Source: Diphasiastrum complanatum
Taxonomy: Eukaryota > Streptophyta > Lycopodiopsida > Lycopodiales > Lycopodiaceae
NCBI GenBank assembly: GCA_029204225.1
Contig: CM055096.1
Location: forward strand, 60,240,957-60,304,956
DNA: 64,000 nucleotides
Direction: 5' to 3'
Part shown: positions 55,601 to 63,533 of the stretch, in pieces
How positions within the stretch are numbered: position 1 is the stretch's first letter
Layout of the letters: each line of letters opens with the position of its first letter
Notes under the pieces: model-generated
What the model was told of the DNA's origin: nothing
Seen by the model: the letters and a program-made list of their open reading frames with translations, nothing else
Database searches by the model: none
Made by a program: the position numbers and the translations under genes

Positions 55601-57735
55601 TATTTCAGTCAATCTCAGGCATGATTAAATAAAGATTCTATACGTCAATAGAACTTTACCACCAAAATTTCCCAATTCTACCTGGCCGCAGGTGAAATGA
55701 TTTTTCTCTTTAGTGCTAGCCTTATTCATGACGCAGTTTGTCTTCACCTTGAGAGAAGTGATAGAAACTGCTGGTTGTTGTACAAATGTATGAGAGCTAT
55801 TGTAGAACATGTTGTGCATCTGAACTGCACCTACTCTTGGGGCACTGACAAAGTGAGTAGGGATGTTGCAGCATCTGATCCCGCATGATGATGTTGATTG
55901 TTTAAGACTTTGTAGGTGGACTCCATAAGGTTGAGGATTGCATGTCTCCTTTGTTATGTCGGGTATTATCCTAGACATAATATCGATATATTCTCTGCCA
56001 AGTTAGTAAACATGCAACTCTCACATGAGATCTTCATCCAAGTTACAGCCAACTGGTTTTTTCTATTCTTTGTATCTTTAGCAGTGCATTTTGCTCACCA
56101 GCTATGCTATTTAGTTAGGTTTTGAGCAAGCTGAAGTGAAGAAATGTAATTTTTTTATATCTTTCCATGAGAAAGTAGGGACTTCCTTTATTGGGTTTGC
56201 TCTTTAGTGATAGCCATCATCATTAGTGATTATTCTCTTTCTTCCGAAGAAGGGATGCAAATGCAGTGCGTTGGTCTTAGTACAAATGTATGAAAGCTTG
56301 TGGACATAACGTTATGTGCTTCTATAGGTGACATGGCGGCAGAGAGCTCTATTTTCTTTATATATCTGATCTGCTTTGGCCATCTTAGTACCACCAACTG
56401 ATAGAGAGTTCCCAAAGAAGTGCATATGAGTGATATAAATGGTGGGCCAAGCCTGAAAATCAAAATGCCCCTGAAACAGTGTGCATGCCAATATGCCGCA
56501 GAAATCAGAACTCCAAGCTTGCTCTTAATCTTTGGACTGCAACCCCAGTTGCCATGGTAAAAACAGGTGTTCTATATGTCATATAGGTACTCTACATTTC
56601 GATAGTCACTTATCCAGGGAATGAGAAACGTTACCTCCTTGGCACGTCAGATGTCTCATCCTTTTCGAAGAGCAAGAAAACCGAACACATTAGGCACAAT
56701 AGAATTATGACCGGAGGATGAAGAGCTTTGCCAATTGGGCTGTGGAGTTGAATTTGTTTAAATTAGATACGTAAAAGCTGTCAACAGAGATGCTATTATC
56801 ATGTTATATTAGTTTGTATGTTGTGCAATTTGTGCCTTTTACATGGTTACTAATAAATGTTTGTTTTGGACCCATAGACAGTAATTATGATTGTAAAAAC
56901 TGTCTCTTTTGGCATTTGATTGTCCGTCTCAGCTGTTGGAGCCTTGAAGGCCGTTTGCTCAGTACCTTGCCTCAAGATGTATTTTGAAAAGCAATTCCAT
57001 GTAAGCTTTTATAGGGAAAATGTGCTTAATAATAAATATAGAGACCTGCTACCTTATTGTTGTCTTGCAAGACAACAGGGTAATGCATCTTGGTTTTAAG
57101 GGGGCTTGATCTTGGGACCAAAGGAACTTTGGATGCCAAGCTAACCAATTGAGCCAACCCTTGAATATATGACAACAGGGTAATGACTGAATTGCTGGTT
57201 GATGGAGGGTGTTATAATTCCTTTCCTTTATTTCAGGTCCTCGAGAAGCATGTTGGTGAACTAGTCTACTATATGATTGGATACATGCAAATGACGGAGG
57301 AGCAGGTACGAGGATGCTGAGATGAGCTGTCAAGTCCATCCTTTTGCCGTAATTTAGAGAGCACGTGCTGTTTTTCCCCTTGATCTGTTGTCTTTCATTT
57401 GTCATAAATTTGACAGGCCGGTTTTTTGAATTTTGCATGTTTTGCAGAGTTTTTTACCTTGTAGGTCTAGATAGTCCATTACAGCCATTATGCGCCACTA
57501 TCTCATTCTGGGGAGCATGCATTGGCCCCATTTTGTAAACTAGAATGGTGTGTACTTGTCTATGTATCTTATAAGAGTTCCTAGTTACTGATCTAGGAAC
57601 TCTTGCTTTTGAAGATGTGGACAAAGAATTTTATACAGAGTGTGTGGTGCAAGTGTTAGGTGCAAGCATGGTCGTCAGATCCCAATCAATATATTTCAGA
57701 CGAAGATGACATGACCTATAATTGCAGAGTCTCAG
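37411..57735 (+). CDS. IPO9: Importin-9 (importin-beta family nuclear import receptor), N-terminal part, 12 exons
   Basis: Twelve exons, joined in frame, encode about 387 residues of importin-9, a HEAT-repeat karyopherin that carries ribosomal proteins, histones and other cargo into the nucleus with Ran. The full family length is about 1030 residues, so some 60 percent lies beyond the window. Diagnostic segments in order are WLLQCLSGTLDANQEIR, LLKQYVKQHWQEGE, WDWPEEWPDLLGYLLE, RGALRCLSLFAGDVDD, GVMSGAYQ, KAWMEQFAMIL, LKCLTQIVQNFPK, PLWQTFVSGLSVYERS and DEDDMTYNCRVSG. The importin N-terminal domain occupies roughly residues 20-100. The start is the first Met after a splice acceptor. Intron 2 is AT-AC; all others I placed are GT-AG. 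Introns 6 and 12 are swollen by transposons. The reading frame is intact, so the gene is probably functional. Confidence 0.93.
37953..38014 (+). CDS. IPO9: IPO9 coding exon 2
   Basis: It encodes residues 40-60 (GYGVELARVIVNKELPVGFRQ, split codon 40). The acceptor is ATCTAG. The 3' boundary is set by homology at Arg-Gln and is followed by ATATCCTT, not GT. Confidence 0.9.
38015..39759 (+). other. IPO9: IPO9 intron 2, U12-type AT-AC
   Basis: The intron begins ATATCCTT, the consensus 5' splice site of U12 AT-AC introns, and ends AATGCAC. A branch-like motif TTACCTTGAC has its candidate branch A at 39748, 10 bases before the terminal AC. Splicing here joins Gln60 to Leu61 in phase 0 and yields RQLAGVLLKQ, as expected for importin-9. 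No GT-AG alternative that keeps this protein sequence was seen. The intron is 1745 bp. Confidence 0.85.
39760..39849 (+). CDS. IPO9: IPO9 coding exon 3
   Basis: It encodes residues 61-90, beginning LAGVLLKQYVKQHWQEGE. The donor is ATAAG then GTTCGT. Confidence 0.92.
40262..40433 (+). CDS. IPO9: IPO9 coding exon 4
   Basis: It encodes residues 91-147 plus one base. It contains DWPEEWPDLLGYLLE, the most conserved motif of importin-9 and its relatives. The donor is GAA then GTGAGT. Confidence 0.93.
40810..40925 (+). CDS. IPO9: IPO9 coding exon 5
   Basis: It encodes residues 148-186 (RGALRCLSLFAGDVDD to IVSSEK). The acceptor is TTTTCAG and the donor AAAAG then GTGAGT. Confidence 0.93.
41074..41160 (+). 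CDS. IPO9: IPO9 coding exon 6
   Basis: It encodes residues 187-215 (AFEPAMRRRALMILHSC to GAYQ). The acceptor is TTTTAG and the donor CCAG then GTTGAG. The next exon is 12.3 kb away. Confidence 0.92.
41570..42540 (+). pseudogene. LINE reverse transcriptase, copy L1, active site deleted
   Basis: Broken plus-strand frames read through a non-LTR reverse transcriptase. They include MVHNAIKKLNTS, LIHAADLLSPLLATL, then in another frame SNYRTL-like and RHSTTDHIF-like segments, and finally MSTTGVKQGCSLSPTLFGLY and ELERVIEQCGGSTCRLGDI. At about 42470 the sequence jumps from LIAIL to GLGVNIAKTKVMVF, skipping the catalytic YADD box. The copy is dead and lacks its 5' part. Confidence 0.8.
42541..43945 (+). 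pseudogene. LINE ORF2 C-terminal region, copy L1
   Basis: After the RT palm come YVGTLFTGPISSMRQATSSR, LGKGHASLVQMERFCFRKSI and TLYASAVWCTGLTSSDWASI. The tail, resuming after the solo LTR at 43188-43628, carries a cysteine-histidine motif (CQLCSL...EEHFILICPSYYEIRRRYY). That finger-like end is shared by all copies in this intron and is probably nucleic-acid binding. Frameshifts are numerous. Confidence 0.75.
43188..43628 (+). mobile_element. Solo LTR inserted in LINE copy L1
   Basis: A 441-bp block with ends TGTTAGGG and TTGTAACA is flanked on both sides by CCACG (43183-43187 and 43629-43633), a perfect 5-bp target duplication. Removing it and one CCACG restores continuity with LINE copy L3, which reads CCCCACGGGAGGAGCGG at the same point. 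No internal sequence remains, so it is a solo LTR left by LTR-LTR recombination. The host element family is unknown. Confidence 0.9.
43946..44182 (+). mobile_element. LINE L1 3' untranslated region and (TC)n tail
   Basis: The 3' region contains CTTGACATGTA, TAGTCCTATG and ACATTAATAAAG, closely repeated in the other LINE copies at 49589 and 50648, and ends in a pure (TC)n run at 44110-44182. The tail replaces the usual poly(A). Confidence 0.85.
44186..45436 (+). pseudogene. LINE copy L2, 5'-truncated and rearranged
   Basis: It starts right after the TC tail of L1. A short piece (44186-44283) encodes the final EEHFIFRCPEYYEIRGRYH motif. The sequence then jumps to an earlier part of ORF2, GVNIARTKVMVFNTS at 44284, and runs through YLGILFTGPTFSMRQAATTR and LGKGHASLVQLERFCFRKSI to a second copy of the EEHF motif at about 45130. 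The order is scrambled, so at least two truncated insertions or an internal rearrangement are present. It is cut near 45440 by the hAT element. Confidence 0.75.
45461..45509. repeat. Perfect 16-bp palindrome near the hAT left edge
   Basis: GGAACGACGTTTCGGG (45461-45476) is the exact reverse complement of CCCGAAACGTCGTTCC (45494-45509), with a 17-base spacer. It lies where LINE sequence stops and sequence linked to the transposase begins. Confidence 0.95.
45852..48250 (+). pseudogene. hAT transposase (BED finger, DUF659, hAT dimerisation)
   Basis: The plus-strand frame at 45852 has a BED-type zinc finger (WRCLFCNATFCSMTMRIRAHLL). A low-complexity linker with repeated GPSRP words follows, then FADTTIFRHMMRDIAACDATW. 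The frame 46805-47299 is the DUF659 core of plant hAT transposases: RMPIINIFVSCPLGTIFLRC, VVQVVTDNANNCVAMGELL and WTPCAANCIDILMNDIGG. The C-terminal hAT dimerisation motif lies near 48060-48180 (DITALATRILAQYCSAS, then CERNW and HTKRRNRLNV). Stops and shifts between them show that it is inactive. The enzyme would cut and paste the element. Confidence 0.85.
49258..49390. repeat. Interleaved inverted repeats
   Basis: CTCGAGCTATTC (49258-49269) pairs with GAATAGCTCGAG (49346-49357), and GAGGAAGAAGGATGTG (49281-49296) pairs with CACATCCTTCTTCCTC (49375-49390). The order is A, B, A', B', so the two stems interlock like a pseudoknot instead of nesting. Confidence 0.9.
49391..49653 (+). mobile_element. 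LINE L2 3' untranslated region and (TC)n tail
   Basis: The region matches the LINE 3' end seen in L3: CGCTCC near 49558, CACACTTGACATGTA, GTCTTATATGCCTTT and GGCATGGAAAAGAC, then (TC)n at 49624-49653. It is the continuation of copy L2 after the hAT insertion. Confidence 0.75.
49655..50728 (+). pseudogene. LINE copy L3, 5'-truncated, with (TC)n tail
   Basis: It begins immediately after the TC tail of L2 and covers the C-terminal part of ORF2: LPLGTHDYIGRFLYRAYMSR, HGLRFILGQFRVASH, then ETGRFQGTPREERICPMC and EFEEHFLFRCPAYFEIKGR, a Cys-Cys-His-Cys finger-like end. The 3' untranslated region follows, with CTTGATATGTA, GTCTTATATGCCTTT and GTTAATAAAG before (TC)n at 50703-50728. It has few stops and is younger than L1. 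Confidence 0.85.
50729..52337 (+). pseudogene. LINE copy L4: ORF1 remnant joined to the 3' tail
   Basis: It starts right after the TC tail of L3. Instead of ORF2 it carries an ORF1-like region. At about 51690-51990, across frames, are VPVRGIPESLDALAKANFF, TLVLRFNLLESRW and KIFLDEELT with KRLWKK, the pattern of an RNA-binding ORF1 domain in plant LINEs. It then passes to a 3' end with GATCTTATATTCCTT, GGCATGCAAAAGACG and TTAATGAA before (TC)n at 52320-52337. RT is absent, so this is an internally deleted, non-autonomous derivative. Confidence 0.6.
53417..53533 (+). CDS. IPO9: IPO9 coding exon 7
   Basis: It encodes residues 216-254 (KPMLKAWMEQFAMIL to DDWGMRME). The acceptor is TTGTAG and the donor GGAG then GTTTAT. 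Confidence 0.92.
53834..53897 (+). CDS. IPO9: IPO9 coding exon 8
   Basis: It encodes residues 255-275 (ALKCLTQIVQNFPKITFDEF and P) plus one base. The acceptor is TTGCAG and the donor CCTG then GTAAGC. Confidence 0.92.
53979..54121 (+). CDS. IPO9: IPO9 coding exon 9
   Basis: It encodes residues 276-323, beginning VVLFPLWQTFVSGLSVYE. The acceptor TGTACAG is chosen because it preserves the PLWQTFV motif and the phase from exon 8; the later CAG at 54000-54014 would break the frame. Intron 8 is only 81 bp. Confidence 0.9.
54483..54530 (+). CDS. IPO9: IPO9 coding exon 10
   Basis: It encodes residues 324-339 (LLEFLLVLISSPRFSK). The acceptor is TTGTAG and the donor CAAG then GTAAAA. Confidence 0.9.
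54531..57236 (+). other. IPO9: IPO9 intron 10 (2.7 kb)
   Basis: No transposon domain recognised. Two diverged stretches (about 55700-55830 and 56195-56320) share words such as 'tttagtg' and 'gtacaaatgtatgaaagc', suggesting an old local duplication. Other frames are unremarkable. Confidence 0.6.
57237..57305 (+). CDS. IPO9: IPO9 coding exon 11
   Basis: It encodes residues 340-362 (VLEKHVGELVYYMIGYM to TEEQ). The acceptor is TTTCAG and the donor GCAG then GTACGA. Confidence 0.92.
57660..57735 (+). CDS. IPO9: IPO9 coding exon 12 (last in window)
   Basis: It encodes residues 363-387 (VQAWSSDPNQYISDEDDM to RVS) plus one base. The acceptor is GTTAG and the donor TCAG then GTATAA. The next exon was not found before 64000. 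Confidence 0.92.
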
Positions 57736-58241
57736 GTATAAAAGGAGCATTTTCACATGTTTTTGAATTGCCATTCTTTGATGTTCATGATTTTTTCCAA
57801 AGCGCGTTTCCACTTGGCAAATCGTAGCTTAGGAAAATAAGAATTATCCTAATAACTTGTTAATCTACTGCATGTATGCTTGTTCTGATCTTATTCTGTT
57901 CCATATGTATGGACGTAGGAGCAACCAAATGTGTTTGAAACTTGGGAAACAAAACATAAAATAGGATCCAAACACTGGTTTTTTGGGGGGCCTTTTAGCT
58001 TTTGTATAGGCTTTAAAAATATTTTTCTATTGAAAAGATAAGGTATTTGGGCCCCAGCTTGGGGGCCCCAGTAGACTGCTGGGTCAGCGTGCATTGGAGC
58101 ATGGTTTTTTTCTCCACAGATTTTTTGAGTCCATGCTGCTGCAGCCTCCGTCACGCGTCTTTTGCTTCACTCTTTGAAACTCCTTTTCATTGCAACGGAA
58201 ATCGAACAAGATTGTAGCTAAGGATTTTGGAACGTTCTTGT

Positions 58242-58892
58242 TGTGAAAGATTCAACTAGTTTGATCATTTTGTCAATATTTTCATATTTGGCATATTGAG
58301 GCCAAAACTTGTTTTAGACTTAGAGATTGATTTTTCAAAGTTCATTAGTCTAAATTTCATTTGAATAAACACTTTTTGAAAGCGTGGGAAAGTTTGGAGG
58401 CGAGTTTTAGGAGATTCAAATTTGAATAGTTGGGTACATTGAATCTAGACCCAAAAATAGTAGGGTTAGCATTTTGGAGGGAAAGCCAAGTGGCCAAATA
58501 GGGTTTGTTCCTACTATAAAAGGATGTAACTCGTGGAGAGACACATCTTCTCTCTTCTCTCTCTCATTTCATCATTATACATGGTTCTCTTTGGGTTCTA
58601 CTACTCATTGGTGCACTCTCATGATGTTATCTTGCAATCTTGTGTGTAGAATGATCATTTATTGCTATTTTCGGTTTCACACGTGTGAAATACAGCAGGG
58701 TACTGTAATTGTACGGACATCAATTATATTTTATGGTTTGGTTCATGTTTGATCAGTATCTCTTAGAGTTTGCATCTCATTTTGTATGTAGATGCTGATT
58801 TTTCTACATTGGCAGGATTGTTGGTTTGCTCCTTATTGTAACCAAAGATCAAGGACATGGATTGAATCTTGAATGATCTGAAATCCTTCACA
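58242..58892 (+). mobile_element. Copia 5' LTR (651 bp)
   Basis: It starts TGTGAAAGATTC and ends CCTTCACA, directly followed by the primer site. A TATA motif, CTATAAAAGGATG, lies at about 58514. It aligns with the 3' LTR at 63070 except for about 187 bases missing from the latter. The preceding 5 bases, CTTGT (58237-58241), recur after the 3' LTR. Confidence 0.93.
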
Positions 58893-58907
58893 TGGTATCA
58901 GGGCTTG
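58893..58907 (+). other. Copia primer-binding site (tRNA-iMet)
   Basis: TGGTATCAGGGCTTG directly follows the LTR and matches the plant Copia primer site TGGTATCAGAGC with one change. Confidence 0.9.
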
Positions 58908-59492
58908 TGTTTCAGGTTATAAAGGAGGAAATTAGATCTATCAATGATTTGGTGAAGATATCAAGTCTAGAGCATGCTAGAGAGGATTTTACACCAAAAT
59001 CGAGTTTTTTGCTTTTGTAGATAAGATCTTTTGTAGATCAAAACCCTATATAGGTCTATAAACTTGATCAATTCCGATTTTTCATTTCACATACTGGGTT
59101 TGGCCGATTTTTGGATCATTGGATCAGCCTAAGTGGTGGCTAATAGATTGCATATCAATTTTCAGCATTTGCATGTAGATTTGGAAGAGTCAATTTTTTG
59201 TGATTTTGTCAAAACCCTAAATTTGATTGGATCTCTAGATAGTGAGGTTGCTAGACTTCATTTGAGTGTGTTTCAATCTTAGGAAGTGGCAAAAGTCATT
59301 AGATTGAGGATAGATCATAGGTTGATCAAGATTTCATGATTCTATGTGTTGATTTGCTTGGTATAAGTGCTAGAAGAGAATTTGTGAGATAGTTTCAAAT
59401 CTTTGTGATTTCTTTTGGAAGCATTTGTTGTTGTTCAAAGGAGTGCTTTGTGCATTGAAACAGGTTGAAAGAGAAGATCAAGTCATTGCTAC

Positions 59493-60300
59493 ATGGCAAC
59501 CTCAATTGAAGTCATGTTGGAAGCCAATGATAGGCTTACCTCAAGTAACTATTCATTGTGGAAATTGAGGATGAAGTCACTTCTTGAGATGAATGATGTT
59601 TTGGATATTGTTGTAGGTTTGGAGGAGAGACCGGCAACACAACAAGATCAAATGAGGTATGACAAGAGGGCCAAGAAGGCTCTACACATGATAAAGATGA
59701 ATGTTACCAATGAGCTTCTCAAGGAAGTTGGTAAGTGTACATCATCTTTGGTAAGTTGGTAAGTGTACATCATCTTTGGAAGCTTGGAATTCATTGAGAA
59801 AGCTTTATGAATCCAAGTCTACTTCTAGAGTGTTGACTCTAAGAAGGCAAATCTTTTCTTGTTTGCAAAAGAATGAAAAAAGTTCAAGTACTTTTGTTTT
59901 GAGGATGAAAGCATTGAATGATGAGTTGGCTTGCATTGATGAAAGCATTTAGGAAGGAGAGCTTATTCAAGTAATTCTTAATGGCTTGTTGGATGCTCAT
60001 AACATTGTTCAAAGTATTGCTATTCAAAAGACTTTGCTAAGTTTGATGGATCTTCAAGAGATCTTGATCAATGAAGAATATAGACTTCAAGCAAGAGGTG
60101 GATCTACATCGGCACTTCAAAAGGATGCCATGTTCACAAAGGGAAAATTCAAGGGCAAAACCAAAAGTAAGTGGTCTAAAGGGCAAGATCAAGTGGATGC
60201 TTCTTTAAGTGGCAAAAAGAAGGATAGATCAAAGCTCAAGTGCTTCTATTGTGGCATCAAAGGACACTTTGCAAGTGAGTGCTACGACAAGCAAGGTGAT
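59493..60300 (+). pseudogene. Copia gag with zinc knuckle
   Basis: The frame 59493-59762 starts MATSIEVMLEANDRLTSSNY, the usual Copia gag N-terminus with SLWKLRMKSLLEMNDVLDIV. A short direct repeat of 'ggtaagtgtacatcatctttg' near 59730-59780 shifts the frame. Gag continues to a stop at 59949 and then in the long frame from 59986, ending with the knuckle CFYCGIKGHFASEC at about 60241-60282. Gag would form the element particle. Confidence 0.88.
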
Positions 60301-61836
60301 CTTACTCTTGATGAGGATGGTTTGGATGTTCAAGATGCAAATGATGATGATTTTGTGATGTCTTCATGTATGCTTGCTAATGATGGAGATCTAGATCTTT
60401 GGTGGATTGATAGTGAAACAAGTTCACACATGACCTTTCACAAAGAGTACTTCACTTCTTTGTTGGCATATGAAGATGACAAGAGGGTGATCTACACGGC
60501 CAATGATGATGAGTGTGCAATCAAAGAGATTGGCACAATTCCTATTTCTCTCTCTACAAATAGGAATGTTCATTTGGAGGATGTCTTGTTTATTTCATCT
60601 ATTACCAAGAAATTGCTTAGTGTGAGTCAAATGCTAAGTAAAGGCCTCAAGGTGGAGTTTGATGGAGATGCTTGTTTGATCAAAAGGAAGGATGTCTTGA
60701 TTGGAAAAGGTAAAAGGCAAGAGAAGTTGTTCAAAGTAGATGCTTGTGTTATTGTTAACCAAGTTGGATGTGTTACAAGAGAGCAAATACCTATTCAAGA
60801 GGTTTGGCATAAAAGGATGGGACACCTCAACTTCAAGTCATTGGAGGTAATGGCTAGAAAGAAGATTGTGAAAGGTCTTCCAAGTTCCTTAAGTGGCATC
60901 AAACATGTTTGTGAGTCTTGTATTTTGTCTAAGTCACATAGACTACCTTATACTAGATCTATACCTAAATCTACGAAGCCTTTTCAACTTGTACATTTGG
61001 ATATCCATGGATTTACTACAATTAGCAATAGTGGAGCTAAGATGTATGTAACATTCATTGATGATTTTAGTAGAATTTGTTGGATCTATTCACTAAAGAG
61101 CAAGGATGAAGTGTATGATGTCTTTGTCAAGTTCAAGAATGCAAGGGAGAACCAATTTTTCACAAAGATCAAGTGCTTAAGGAGTGATAATGGTGGTTAG
61201 TACATATCTACCAAGTTCAAGGCCTGTTGTGATGAGCATGGGATCAAGAGGGAATATACAACATCAAGGACCCCACAACAAAATGGAGTGGCTGAAAGGA
61301 AGAATAGGACTTTATGTGAAAGTGCTAAAGTTATGAGGTTAAGTGCTAATCTTGACAAACCATTTTGGGATCAAGCTTTGTTGTGTGCCAATTTCTTGTG
61401 CAATAGGTGGCTGAGTGCTATTTTGGATGGAAAGACACCTTTTGAGATGCTATTCAAGAGAAGGCCGAGTGTCAACTTTCTAAGAACTTTTGGATGCACA
61501 TGCTATGTCAACATTACTCTTGATGATAGGACCAAGGAGGATCCATCTTCAAGAAGTTGTATTTTTGTTAGATATAGTGAGGTGAGTAAAGCCTACAAGG
61601 TTTACATTCCTTCTACTAACAAAGTGATTGTTGGTAGAGATGTCATTTTTGATGAGGGGAACATTCCAAAAGTATCGTCAAGCATGATTGATGGTAGTGT
61701 GGATGGATCTAACATTCTTGATGTTGATGAAAAGGATCCTACTTTGGATGGTGATGATGATGGACCTTCATCAAGTCAAAAGCCAAGGAGAACATCAAGG
61801 GAAAGACAAGTACCTTCAAGGCTCACATATGATTAA
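59986..61836 (+). pseudogene. Copia gag-protease-integrase polyprotein part
   Basis: The frame 59986-61200 (404 aa) contains the knuckle, the protease region LWWIDSETSSHMTFHKEYF (Glu-Thr replacing the expected Gly-Ala after Asp-Ser), the HHCC integrase zinc region (WHKRMGHLNFKS, CESCILSKSH), and the catalytic core with VHLDIHGF, FIDDFSRICWIYSLKSK and LRSDNGG. A single TAG at 61198-61200 then interrupts it where Glu is expected. The same frame resumes to 61836 with RTPQQNGVAERKNRTLCESA and the integrase C-terminus (TFGCTCYVN). The altered protease site suggests loss of function. Confidence 0.9.
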
Positions 61837-61884
61837 AAGGGTAAGCAAGTAGTTTCTGGAAATTATGTTGCTTTCCTAACCTCT

Positions 61885-62860
61885 TTGGATGAACTTACAA
61901 GTGTAGATCAAGCAAGGAAAGAAGAGGAGTGGATGCAAGCAATGGATCTTGAGTATCAAGCTCTTAGGAAAAGTGGAATATCTTTTGGAGGATTTTCTTG
62001 TGTAGATGGTGCTATGCAAGTGGATGGATGTTATCTTGCTGTAAAATCAAGTAATGGATCTGGAAAACAAAGTTTGTTTAATGACTTTGATGGTCAAGTT
62101 GATGATCAAGAGGTTGGTCTCAAAGGGCTTCAACTAGTCAAAAGGAAGGTGACAATTTGGAGCTAGTCAAGAGCATCAAAGGAGAGGTAATTGGCAAAGG
62201 TGTTATGGATCTGTTTTTGCAGCATATTGAAGACTCAAGTAAGGTCAAACCAGCAACAAGGAAGTGTTGTTCAAGTCTACTTTACTTGTTTTATCTCATG
62301 TTTGAGCATTTTCATGTGGATGTGTGCAAATTGTCAAGATATGGTAAAACTAGCTACATTGGTGAACATCATTTTGATGTTGGATTTGTACTAGCATTCT
62401 TGGCTGGTTTTTTTGATGGAAATGAAGCTATTGGAGGTTCATTATGTCACTCATTCATGGTCAAGTCATCAAGTGATGATGGCATCTTATGACAAAATGG
62501 AGATGGAGGCTCATTCATGGAGTATCATGGTGGATACACGGCAACAAAGGACAAAGGAAGAGGACATATGCAAACAAATGTTGATCACTCACATTTATTG
62601 TTTGTTTGCTGAATTTTTCCAGAGAGTTCAAAGTTGGAAGCATGGTAGAATCATTTCATTTACATTCTATGTGATTCTTCATGTTCTAGTCACATTTTTA
62701 CATGTAAAATTGATGTAAGAAATAGTGAAGCATCCCAAGTGGACACTATTCTCTATATCAATTATGGTTGTTTCTATTTTGAGCATTACATGATGATTGA
62801 AAGGAGATCTATTCTCAGGAAGAAGATCATTCTTATGATGGATCAAAGTTCTATGGTCAA
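61885..62860 (+). other. Segment replacing the Copia reverse transcriptase
   Basis: After a short stretch resembling the RT start (EEEWMQAMDLEYQAL, 61920-61965), the sequence no longer matches Copia RT. No YVDD box, LNG motif or YGLKQ motif is visible in any frame. Frames 61885-62166, 62157-62492 and 62413-62718 are short and unrecognised. The word 'ctcattcatgg' is repeated at 62450 and 62510. About 2 kb of RT and RNase H is missing or replaced. Confidence 0.7.
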
Positions 62861-63069
62861 AAACTATGCTAGGAGCAAGCATATTGAGGTGGAATATCAT
62901 TTTGTGAGGGAGCAAGCCATTGCAAAGGAGGTGGAGCTTCAACATGTGTCTTCAAGGGAATGTGTAGGTGATATCTTCACCAAAGCATTGGGAAAAGACT
63001 TGTTCATGAAGCATAGGACTTCACTTGGAGGGTTATCAAAGTCTATGCTAAAACTAGTTGAAAAGGGAG
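62860..63069 (+). pseudogene. Copia RNase H end and polypurine tract
   Basis: The end of RNase H is present: KHIEVEYHFVREQAIAKEVE and then VGDIFTKALG, as in intact Copia elements. The frame ends at 63074, just inside the LTR. AAAAGGGAG at 63061-63069 is the polypurine tract next to the 3' LTR. Confidence 0.88.
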
Positions 63070-63533
63070 TGTGAAAGTTTCAGCTAGTTTGACCATATTT
63101 GCTACATTTCCATATTTGGCAAATTGAGGCCAACTTTGTTTTAAAGTTTGACTTTGCAAAGTTCATTAGTCTAAATTTCATTTGAATAAATACTTTTTGA
63201 AAGTGTGGGAAAGTTTGGAGGCGAGTTTTAGGAGATTCAGATTTGAATAGTTGGGTACATTGAATCTAGACCCAAAAATAGTAGGGTTCATTTTGGAGGG
63301 AAAGCCAAGTGGCCAAATAGGGTTTGGACTTGCTATAAAAGGATGTAACTCGTGGAGAGACACATCTTCTCTCTTCTCTCTCTCATTTCATCCTTATACA
63401 TGGTTGTCTTTGGGTTCTACTACTCATTGGTGATGCTGATTTTTCTACATTGGCAGGATTGTTGGTTTGCTCCTTATTGTAACCAAAGATCAGGGACATG
63501 GATTGGATCTTGAATGATCTGAAATCCTTCACA
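63070..63533 (+). mobile_element. Copia 3' LTR (464 bp)
   Basis: It starts TGTGAAAGTTTCAG and ends CCTTCACA. It lacks about 187 bases of the 5' LTR (equivalent to about 58612-58797), joined at CATTGGTGATGCTG. It is followed by CTTGT (63534-63538), matching the bases before the 5' LTR: a perfect target duplication. Confidence 0.93.
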
